Origin: Caldilineaceae bacterium
Lineage (GTDB): Bacteria > Chloroflexota > Anaerolineae > Caldilineales > Caldilineaceae
Length of the DNA stretch: 64,000 nucleotides
Assembly (NCBI GenBank): GCA_026708085.1
Contig: JAPOVP010000010.1
Location: 1 to 64,000, forward strand
Direction: 5' to 3'
A program made the translations under genes and the position numbers. Shown here piece by piece: positions 54,256 through 61,528 of the stretch; position 1 is the first letter of the stretch, and each line of letters opens with the position of its first letter. The notes beneath the pieces were generated by a model. That model did not search any database, was not told the DNA's origin, and saw only the letters and a list, made by a program, of their open reading frames with translations.

Positions 54256-54746
54256 TTCCCACACCGTCCCATCCCAAAATGGGGGCGAACTTTTCCATAC
54301 CTCAGGTAGCGGCGGAGCCGTACCCATCTCGCCCCCAGCTCTGAGTCTGAGGTAGCCTCCTATCTGACCACTGATCACTAACCACTGACCACTGCAGTTT
54401 GGGCGGTCGGGCCTATTCGGCCCTCCCTTGTGCGGGGGCTCCGCCCCCGCAACGCCCCCTCTCCTACAACATGCCTTGCCGACCTGGTGTCGATATTGGT
54501 AACAGGTGCCCAATCGAGCGAGTTTCTTCGCACCAGGTCCCTCCAGACCCCTCGAATCCCTGTAGGGGCAGGCCTTGTGCCTGCCCTCGCACACCATCCA
54601 ATCTACGGACCCCGCGATAAGTTCCAGCCTGGCGCTTGCCCTCCGTCTCTCCAGGAGCCGTTAAACGATTCCAGCCACCGCTGGCATGAATTCCCCGCCA
54701 GGCCGGTAACGCCACAATTCTGGGCTGCAAATTCCCACACCGTCCC
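54256..54746. repeat. Interspersed element, copy D, with 15-bp flanking direct repeats
   Basis: The body (54271-54731, about 461 bp) repeats the order of copies B and C: CATCCCAAAATGGGGGCG, the heptamer array CTGACCACTGATCACTAACC (54364), GGGCGGTCGGGCCTATTCGG, the GC-rich hairpin, CTCCTACAACATGCCTTGCC, a GTAGGGGCAGGCCTTGTGCC hairpin (54562), and CCACCGCTGGCATGAATTCC. TTCCCACACCGTCCC occurs on both sides (54256-54270 and 54732-54746), as a target-site duplication would. Confidence 0.78.
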
Positions 54747-54923
54747 TGATGGACCCTTCATTCATGACGGAATCGACATCATTTGACGATTTCTCCCAAT
54801 GACGTTGTAATTGTCAGACACTTTCGTCCACTATCCGTCAGAACGGCTGTCCAGGCCTGCGCACCCCCCTTGCACATTGCCCGGAAGCTTGCTTTCCAAA
54901 CAGCGCCAAGGAGAAGAATCAAA

Positions 54924-57170
54924 GTGAGCACCCTCTACTTCGAGAAGCTCTCCCAGTACGACCGCGCCGCCGAGCCGGTCTCCTTCAGCATACCCTTCGC
55001 CCAGGGAAAACTGCCCGGCGCGGCCCATCTTGCCATCGAAGACGGCGGCGAAGCGTTGCCGTCTCAACAGCGAGCCCTGGCCCACTGGTCCGACGGCAGC
55101 GTCAAGTGGCTGCTGGTCCACCTCCAACCCGACCTTCCCGGCAACCTCTCCAAAACACTCACCTTCCGCACTGCTTCCGACCCCGCGCCGCAGCCGCAGC
55201 AGCAAGTGCAGGTGACCGAAGACGCCGGCGGTCTTCTGGTCGACACCGGACCGCTGCACTTCCGCGTGCCGCGCGAGGGCTTCCTCCCCGTGCAGGATGT
55301 TGTCCTTGCCGAGGATTCATCGTGGCCCGCGCCCTTCTCTGGCTTCACATTGGAGACAGACGCTGCCGCCGCCGGTAGCAGCAGCGGCGCCGTCGAACTG
55401 GAGATCGATGAGGCCGGCCCCCTCCGTGCCGTCATCCTCGTGCGCGGCCGCCACCTGCAACCTGACGGTTCCGAATTCCTCGAGCTGCGCGGCCGCATCA
55501 CCGCCTACGCCGGCAAGCCGTACATCGAAATCGAGCACCAGTTCCTGCACACCCTGGACTTACCGGAGGTGACACTCCAAAGCTTGCGCCTGGACTTTGC
55601 CCCCTCAAGCAACGGGAAACCGCCCCAACTCGCTCTCGGCGAAGGCTGGTATCGGACCTCCATCACTGAAAGCGAAAGCGAAGTCTCACAGACCTTGGAC
55701 ACCGAAACGATGCTCTATCAGTCCAACGAGCACTTCATCGACTCCTACTATGGCGATTTCTGGACCGACTGGCGCGACCAGCAAGGCGGACTCTGCCTCT
55801 CCATACATCAGGCCCACCAGAACTTCCCCAAAAGGCTGCACGGTCACACGCACGGCATCGCCTGCTGGCTCTATCCCGCCGGAGAACCCCCCGCCCCCAT
55901 CCTCCAGGGCATGGCCAAGACCCACCGCATCCAGCTCCACTTCCACGGGCCCGACACGCCCCTCGATGATCTCAGCCAGCGCAGCCTGCAGTTCCAGCTC
56001 CCGGATCGACCCGCGCTGCCGGTGGAATGGTACCGCGCCAACAACCCCTGGATCGAGACCTACTTCCCGGAAAATCTCCCCCGCCGCCTCTTCACCGATC
56101 TCAATAACCTCCACGACGGGCGCCCCAAAGCCCTGGGCATGATGCACTTCGGCGACGCGCCCGATTCCGGCTATACCAACCAGGGCCGCGGTGGCGGCGA
56201 AAACGTCTGGGTCAACAACGAGTACGACCGTCCCCACGCCTGCACCCTCTACTATGCCCTCACCGGCCAGCGCCGCGCCCTCGATTCCGCCCTCGTCAGC
56301 GCCCAACACTGGCTCGACGTAGACTTCTGCCACCATCACCCCGATCCCTTGATCGATGGCGGCCTGCGCATCCACACCCGCTACCACGCCACCGGGCGCT
56401 GTACCCCCTCCCACGAGTGGACCGAAGGATTCCTCGACTACTACTTCCTGACCGGTCGTCGCGAAGGTCTGGAAGTGGCGAACTCAATTGGCGAAAACAT
56501 CCTGCGTCACATGCAGTTGCCCTCAATGCAGCAGCTGGGCGAAGCTTCCGTCCGCGAAGGCGGTTGGGCCCTGCGCGCCTACGTCGGTCTCTGGCTCGGC
56601 ACAGGAGAACAGCGCTGGCGCGACGAGGCCAAACAACTGATCGAGATGTTCCTCGACTGGCATGACGAATTCGGCGCGCTCCTGGCGCCCTATACAAGCC
56701 ACACCATGCCGCGCGTACCCTTTATGATCTCCCTTACCGTATGCTCGTTTGCCCGCTATCTGCTGATCGAAGACGACGAACGCGTGAAGAAACTGATTGT
56801 ATCGGTCATGGACGATCTCATCGAACACTGTCTCGGGCCCGACGGGGTCTTCTACTACAAAGAACTCCCGTCCCTTCAGCGCACAGCGCCCACGCCCCAC
56901 GCTTTCGAAGCGCTGACCTACGCCTGGCGCATCACCAACGACGAGCGCTATCTGAAGATCGCCGCCAACACCTTCGCTGCACTGACAGCAAACCTGGAAG
57001 GCAAGGAAAGCGGCCCCAAATTCGCTGATCCCTCCGGCGCCGTCATCGACGGAGTCGGCGGTGGACGCATCTTCGCCGACAAATACACCTCACTGATCCT
57101 CTACGCCGGCGCCGCCGCCCCCCTGGGCCTGCTGGACTGGTACGAGTATCCCTTTCCCGGCGCTGCCTGA
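54924..57170 (+). CDS. Exo-rhamnogalacturonan lyase-like (PcRGLX/YetA) protein
   Basis: 748 residues, no signal peptide. The opening matches the PcRGLX/YetA N-terminal beta-sandwich: YDRAAEPVSFSIPFAQGKLP, then ALAHWSDGSVKWLLVHLQ. A middle domain with Trp-rich text (FYGDFWTDWRDQQGG-like, here YYGDFWTDWRDQQGGL) leads into an alpha-toroid-like C-terminal half (HTRYHATGRCTPSHEWTEG). Fungal PcRGLX (PL26) cleaves rhamnogalacturonan I from the end; bacterial relatives are mostly untested. The start is GTG at 54924 with AAGGAG 9 bases upstream; the frame extends 47 residues further without homology. It is followed by a beta-propeller glycosidase-like gene. Confidence 0.75.
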   Translation: MSTLYFEKLSQYDRAAEPVSFSIPFAQGKLPGAAHLAIEDGGEALPSQQRALAHWSDGSVKWLLVHLQPDLPGNLSKTLTFRTASDPAPQPQQQVQVTEDAGGLLVDTGPLHFRVPREGFLPVQDVVLAEDSSWPAPFSGFTLETDAAAAGSSSGAVELEIDEAGPLRAVILVRGRHLQPDGSEFLELRGRITAYAGKPYIEIEHQFLHTLDLPEVTLQSLRLDFAPSSNGKPPQLALGEGWYRTSITESESEVSQTLDTETMLYQSNEHFIDSYYGDFWTDWRDQQGGLCLSIHQAHQNFPKRLHGHTHGIACWLYPAGEPPAPILQGMAKTHRIQLHFHGPDTPLDDLSQRSLQFQLPDRPALPVEWYRANNPWIETYFPENLPRRLFTDLNNLHDGRPKALGMMHFGDAPDSGYTNQGRGGGENVWVNNEYDRPHACTLYYALTGQRRALDSALVSAQHWLDVDFCHHHPDPLIDGGLRIHTRYHATGRCTPSHEWTEGFLDYYFLTGRREGLEVANSIGENILRHMQLPSMQQLGEASVREGGWALRAYVGLWLGTGEQRWRDEAKQLIEMFLDWHDEFGALLAPYTSHTMPRVPFMISLTVCSFARYLLIEDDERVKKLIVSVMDDLIEHCLGPDGVFYYKELPSLQRTAPTPHAFEALTYAWRITNDERYLKIAANTFAALTANLEGKESGPKFADPSGAVIDGVGGGRIFADKYTSLILYAGAAAPLGLLDWYEYPFPGAA

Positions 57171-57221
57171 CTCTTGCAGGGAGGCCCGTCTCTTCGATAT
57201 ACCCAAAGCTGACAGTACAAA

Positions 57222-57267
57222 TTGCCCGTTGCCCGACATCCGCTCAACTGGAGTCGGCAACGGGCAA
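57222..57267 (+). promoter_or_regulatory. Long-stem hairpin upstream of the beta-propeller gene
   Basis: TTGCCCGTTGCC (57222-57233) and GGCAACGGGCAA (57256-57267) form a perfect 12-bp stem with a 22-base loop whose ends can pair further. It lies between two probably co-transcribed genes, 23 bases before the next start, so it could be a processing or attenuation site. No T-run follows. Confidence 0.55.
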
Positions 57268-57290
57268 ATTCGCCCGCCGGGAGATGCCCC

Positions 57291-58211
57291 ATGCAGGTCA
57301 AGCGTTTTTCTGCCAATCCGATCATCACACCCGCGCTGGACGAATCCATCGGCGCCAATATCAACGGCCCGTCGCTCATGCGCGTGCCCGACTGGCTGCC
57401 GAATCCGCTGGGGCAATACTACCTCTACTTCGCCCACCATCAGGGCGCCTTCATCCGCCTGGCCTATGCCGACGCGCTCTCTGGACCGTGGACAATCTAC
57501 CCGCCAGGCACACTGCGGCTGGAACAGACCCCTTGCTATCACCATATCGCCAGCCCCGATCTGCATATGGACCATGACAACCGCCGTATCCTGATGTACT
57601 ATCACGGTCCATCAGTGAGGCGCGAAGAACTCGAAGCCGACCCGCTTAAGCAGAAATATCCCTTTCTCGAAGGCCAGCGCTCCCTGCTCGCAGTCTCCGA
57701 GAACGGCCTCGACTTTACTTCCGATACCGAAATCCTCGGCCCCAGCTATTTCCGGGTCTTCCGCTATCCCGTCACCGACGCAGGCTGGTACTACGCCCTC
57801 GCCATGCCCGGCATTCTCTTCCGCAGCCGCGACGGCCGTACCAATTTCGAACCGGGCCCCGTCCTCTTCGAGCACGACCAGCGCCACGCCGCCCTCCTCC
57901 TGCGCGACGAAATCCTCTACGTCTTCTACTCCCGCGCCGGCGACTGCCCCGAACACATCCTCTGCGCAACTGTCGAACTGCGCCCACACTGGAGCGAGTG
58001 GAAGGCCTCCGCTCCATTCTCGATCCTGGAGCCGAAAACCGACTACGAGGGTGTCAACCTGCCCCTGGAGCCATCGCAGCGCGGCGCAATCCACGAACCT
58101 GCCCGCCAGCTCCGCGATCCCGGCATATACCAGGAAGGCGGCAGCACCTATCTGCTCTACTCAATCGCCGGAGAAAGCGGCATTGCACTGGCAGAGCTCC
58201 AGTTCGACTAA
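57291..58211 (+). CDS. Five-bladed beta-propeller glycosidase-like protein (GH43-like)
   Basis: 306 residues. Repeated beta-blade text is visible: NPIITPALDESIGANINGPS, YYLYFAHHQGAFIRLAYA, SPDLHMDHDNRRILMYYHGP, and FYSRAGDCPEHILCATVEL. The NxP-start with a nearby Asp and the blade spacing resemble GH43/GH32-type propellers, though I cannot place the three catalytic acids with certainty. There is no signal peptide. The ATG at 57291 with CGGGAG upstream is preferred to 57222, which would start inside the hairpin. It is likely to work with the upstream lyase-like protein on a plant- or host-type glycan. Confidence 0.72.
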   Translation: MQVKRFSANPIITPALDESIGANINGPSLMRVPDWLPNPLGQYYLYFAHHQGAFIRLAYADALSGPWTIYPPGTLRLEQTPCYHHIASPDLHMDHDNRRILMYYHGPSVRREELEADPLKQKYPFLEGQRSLLAVSENGLDFTSDTEILGPSYFRVFRYPVTDAGWYYALAMPGILFRSRDGRTNFEPGPVLFEHDQRHAALLLRDEILYVFYSRAGDCPEHILCATVELRPHWSEWKASAPFSILEPKTDYEGVNLPLEPSQRGAIHEPARQLRDPGIYQEGGSTYLLYSIAGESGIALAELQFD

Positions 58212-58265
58212 CCTAACTGCAAGACTGTTGCCCCCCGTTTCGCCTGCCTTGGGATTTCCCACAGT

Positions 58266-58640
58266 TTACACAAGGTCATCCAGGCTGACTTCAAGCGCCT
58301 GGGCGATCGAAGCCAGCGTCTTGGCAGAGCCCACCCGCCTCCCCGTCTCGATCTGGGAAAGGTATACCGGGCTCATATTAGTTGCCGCCGCCAGTGCTTT
58401 CTGACTCATGCCCCGGTACTCGCGGTATACCTTAATTGGACTTGCCCCCGACAGCAGTCGGTCAACAACCTCAATGGGAAAGGACTCACCCCCTTCTTCT
58501 CTTGCAAGGTCATAGATCTCCTCATCACGCAGAGCTGCTTCGGTGGCTCCGTCCTTCGACAAGCGTACATACTCGCGCCAGGGGATCACGGCGAATATCG
58601 GCTGCCCGGCATCATCGCGAATGATCTGCAGGTTGCTCAT
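58266..58640 (-). CDS. Xre-type antitoxin of a toxin-antitoxin pair
   Basis: 124 residues. The C-terminal 60 residues are a helix-turn-helix of the Xre/Cro type (YRGMSQKALAAATNMSPVYL, then SQIETGRRVGSAKTLASIA). The N-terminal part (IIRDDAGQPIFAVIPWREYV) resembles the Phd/YefM-like beta segment of antitoxins and precedes an acidic linker. AGGAGG lies 8 bases before the ATG at 58640. It is 13 bases downstream of a RelE/ParE-type toxin gene, giving toxin-first order as in higBA systems. It should bind the palindrome at 58962. Confidence 0.88.
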   Translation of the reverse strand: MSNLQIIRDDAGQPIFAVIPWREYVRLSKDGATEAALRDEEIYDLAREEGGESFPIEVVDRLLSGASPIKVYREYRGMSQKALAAATNMSPVYLSQIETGRRVGSAKTLASIAQALEVSLDDLV

Positions 58641-58653
58641 CAGAACTATCCTC

Positions 58654-58914
58654 CTACTCCCTGTAAGCCTGACCGCGTGGAGCGACACGCAATACATCGA
58701 TCGGGCGCGCTTTATCGTCTCTCTCGAAGATGACCCTATAGCCGCCGACTCGCAGACGAAATCCAGGTCGCCCCTCCAGAGGAGTAACATCAACTTCTCG
58801 CCGGTCTGGATCCTCCGCCAATCTGTCCAACGCCCGACGAATGCGCTGAGCATTCTGGATAGGCATCTTAAGAAGTGCTTTGATGGCCTGTTTCTTTACT
58901 GTCAGTCTGTACAT
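58654..58914 (-). CDS. RelE/ParE-type toxin
   Basis: 86 residues, typical of the RelE fold: YRLTVKKQAIKALLKMP at the start, NAQRIRRALDRLAEDP in the helices, and PGFRLRVGGYRVIFERDD in the core strands. The Arg residues in the GFRLRVGGYRVIF segment match the catalytic or structural Arg of mRNA-cleaving members. The start at 58914 has AAGGA 5 bases upstream. An 18-residue longer frame is rejected because it overlaps the promoter. Lower GC than the flanking genes suggests horizontal acquisition. Confidence 0.88.
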   Translation of the reverse strand: MYRLTVKKQAIKALLKMPIQNAQRIRRALDRLAEDPDRREVDVTPLEGRPGFRLRVGGYRVIFERDDKARPIDVLRVAPRGQAYRE

Positions 58915-58935
58915 TGTGTTCCTTCTGCGAGTCCC

Positions 58936-58976
58936 ACTATAGCATGTAGCTTTACAATTGCAAAGCATTTTGCTTT
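58936..58976 (-). promoter_or_regulatory. Promoter and operator-like palindrome of the toxin-antitoxin pair
   Basis: On the minus strand, TTGCAA (-35, 58963-58958) and TATAGT (-10, 58941-58936) are 16 bases apart, and the toxin ATG lies 21 bases after the -10. Overlapping the upstream edge is the palindrome AAAGCATTTTGCTTT (58962-58976; arms AAAGCA/TGCTTT), well placed for autorepression by the Xre antitoxin. Confidence 0.6.
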
Positions 58977-59229
58977 ATAATGGCCTTCTGAATGAAAGCG
59001 GTAGCAGAACGTTATCGGAAAAACACAATTTGAACCATTGAGTCTGCCACAAGGTCACCGAACTGCTTGAATCAGCGACAATCAGCCATTCAATTGACCC
59101 AAGTTCCCGCCTGCTGATACAATGCCAACTGCAATGTGCCGTGCCGCGCCGTCGGCCTTCGCAGCGGCTAGCTGACGGGTCTCGTTTCATGGGAACGCTA
59201 AATCGCTCCCAGCATAAAAGGCAACTTCC

Positions 59230-60480
59230 ATGTCCGAATCTCCTCCCAACATCATCGTCTACGGCGCCTTCTGGTGCCCCGACTGTCGTCGCAGCAAACA
59301 GTTCCTTGGCGAACATCGCATCCCCTATCAATGGGTAAACATCGAAGAGGACACCGAGGCCGAAAAACGCGTCATCGAAATGAACGATGGCAGACGCATC
59401 ATCCCCACCATCCTCTTCGCCGACGGCTCCCGCCTCGTTGAGCCGAGCAACGCTGAACTGGCGACAAAACTGGGTCTGAGAACGACCGCCAGCCGCCAGC
59501 ACTACCCGGTGATCGTCATCGGCGGCGGCCCTGCCGGCCTGACCGCAGCCCTCTATCTGGCCCGTGAAGGCGTAGACATCCTCATCATCGAACGCGCCGC
59601 CTTTGGCGGCCAGGCCGCAGCCACCGAAAAACTGGACAACCTGCCCGGTTTCCCGGACGGTGTCGATGGCTTTGAATTCGCTCAGCGGCTCAGGGCCCAG
59701 GCCGAACGCTTCGGCGTTGAGCTGCTACAGGCACAGGATGTCGCCACAATTCAGCGCCAGGACAACTATCACCGCATCGAAACGGTCGCCGGCGACGAGT
59801 ACAGCGCACAGGCCGTCCTGATCGCCACCGGCAGCCGCTACCGCCGCCTCAATGTGCCCGGCGAAAACGACTACCTCGGCGCCGGTGTTCACTTCTGCGC
59901 CACCTGCGACGGCCCTTTCTACAAAGACAAAGAAGTGGCTGTGATCGGCGGCGGCAACAGCGCCGCCGAAGAAAGTCTGCTGCTGACGAAGTTCGCCGAA
60001 CGGGTAACACTACTTGTGCGGGGCCCTTTCCTGCACGCCAGTCAGGTCATACAGGAATCTGTGTCAGGAAACGCCAAGATCGAAGTGCGATGGAATACCG
60101 AAGTCCAGGAATTCCTCGGCGCCAGGGCCCAACTGAACGAATTGCGGCTCTGGAATAACCAGGCCGAGGCCGAGTCGCACATGTCTGTCGATGGCGCCTT
60201 CGTCTTTATCGGCCTCGAGCCGAATACCGGATTCCTCGAAGGGACCGCAGTGCACCTTAACAGGTGGGGCTTCATCGAGACCGGGCATAATCTTACCCAC
60301 GAATCGGACAAGCGCCTGCCGCTCTACCTGGACAGAAATCCTGCCGCACTGGAAACGAGCGTCCCCGGTCTCTTTGCCGCCGGTGACGTGCGCGCCGACA
60401 GCACGAAACAGGTCGCCTCCGCCGCCGGCGAAGGCGCTACCGCGGCCCTCCTGATTCGCGACTATCTGCGCACGGTCTGA
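59230..60480 (+). CDS. Glutaredoxin-thioredoxin reductase fusion protein
   Basis: 416 residues in two domains. Residues 5-85 are a glutaredoxin/mycoredoxin-like domain with redox motif CPDC (Cys16, Cys19, in GAFWCPDCRRSK) and the cis-Pro segment RRIIPTILFADG. Residues 93-416 are a low-molecular-weight thioredoxin reductase: FAD loop VIGGGPAGLTAALYLAREG, active site CATC (Cys223, Cys226), NADPH loop VAVIGGGNSAAEESLLL, and the C-terminal FAD motif VPGLFAAGDVR. Electrons from NADPH would pass through FAD and the CATC pair to the fused CPDC domain, making a self-contained disulfide reductase. No operon partner is seen. Confidence 0.92.
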   Translation: MSESPPNIIVYGAFWCPDCRRSKQFLGEHRIPYQWVNIEEDTEAEKRVIEMNDGRRIIPTILFADGSRLVEPSNAELATKLGLRTTASRQHYPVIVIGGGPAGLTAALYLAREGVDILIIERAAFGGQAAATEKLDNLPGFPDGVDGFEFAQRLRAQAERFGVELLQAQDVATIQRQDNYHRIETVAGDEYSAQAVLIATGSRYRRLNVPGENDYLGAGVHFCATCDGPFYKDKEVAVIGGGNSAAEESLLLTKFAERVTLLVRGPFLHASQVIQESVSGNAKIEVRWNTEVQEFLGARAQLNELRLWNNQAEAESHMSVDGAFVFIGLEPNTGFLEGTAVHLNRWGFIETGHNLTHESDKRLPLYLDRNPAALETSVPGLFAAGDVRADSTKQVASAAGEGATAALLIRDYLRTV

Positions 60481-60554
60481 CCCCACTGGTCGCCGGATTC
60501 AGCTCCTTGGCCGCCTTCTCTTCAACAGCCACACGCCATGCTCGTAAGGAGGAA

Positions 60555-61391
60555 ATGGTGCTCACTCCAGAACAACGGGAACAGATCGACGAGCAAGGTT
60601 TTCTGATCGTCGAAAACGCGCTCGAACACTTCGGTTTGGACCGTGTGCGCGCCGCCTACGAGGACATCCAACGTCAAACCGAACCGGCCTGGGCCGAATC
60701 CGTACGCAACGGCACATTCAAGGGCGGCTACGGTAACGGGCCCGACGCGCACACCATGGGCGATATCCATCAATACGACCCCCTCTTCCTGGACATCGCC
60801 GAGAATCCGCTTGTACTGCCGATCCTCAAAGAGGTGGTCGGACCCGACGTACAGACGATGGAAATGGTCGCCCACTGCCATCACGCCGGCACAAACGCCC
60901 ATACCGGCTGGCATCGCGACTGGCCCGCCTGGCGCCATCCACAGTTCATGCTCAAGGCCAAAGTCTTCTACTTCCTCGACGACCAGGCGCCCGACATGGG
61001 CTGCTTCAGCCTCGTTCCTGGCAGCCACAAGCGCGACCCGCACCCATCCCGAACTGAGTACGTCGGCGAAACCCTGGAGCAGATGCCGGGCCTCAAAAAA
61101 ATCGTCGCCAAGGCCGGCTCTGCCATCATCTGGAACGTTCTCTGCTGGCATACCGGCCTGGCCAATACCAGCCCCCGCCACCGCCGGATCCTGATCTACG
61201 GCTACATGCCCTTCTGGGTAAAAAAGTGGGGCAGCACGCCCCCGCCCCGGCACATCGTCGACTGGGCCGATACGCCGCACCGCCGCCAGCTGATGGGCAT
61301 CCATGCCGTCGAAGGCCGCGCCGCTTGGGATCGAAAAGACGTGCCCTATCTGCCCGAGCACGCCGAAATCGCGACCGCTAAAAAATTCTGA
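60555..61391 (+). CDS. Phytanoyl-CoA dioxygenase family protein, second copy
   Basis: 278 residues. The iron-binding HxD is in HTGWHRDWPAW and the distal His and 2-oxoglutarate Arg in CWHTGLANTSPRHRR. The opening LTPEQREQIDEQGFLIVENA is the standard PhyH start. AAGGAGG lies 5 bases before the ATG at 60555, which fixes the start 48 bases inside a longer frame. It is diverged from the copy at 29048. It is encoded between a disulfide reductase and a GH4 glycosidase, all on the plus strand with separate spacers, so the operon is uncertain. Confidence 0.88.
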   Translation: MVLTPEQREQIDEQGFLIVENALEHFGLDRVRAAYEDIQRQTEPAWAESVRNGTFKGGYGNGPDAHTMGDIHQYDPLFLDIAENPLVLPILKEVVGPDVQTMEMVAHCHHAGTNAHTGWHRDWPAWRHPQFMLKAKVFYFLDDQAPDMGCFSLVPGSHKRDPHPSRTEYVGETLEQMPGLKKIVAKAGSAIIWNVLCWHTGLANTSPRHRRILIYGYMPFWVKKWGSTPPPRHIVDWADTPHRRQLMGIHAVEGRAAWDRKDVPYLPEHAEIATAKKF

Positions 61392-61528
61392 CTTTACATC
61401 AAGGCGGCGCAAGCCTGTCGTCTGTCACCGCATGCTGTTCGTGTAGCTCCGCCGTATATGTCTGCCAACCATTACAATTCTCTCCGCGCCCAACGCTCGT
61501 CAACCTGGAGTTTTCACAAGGAGTCTCT

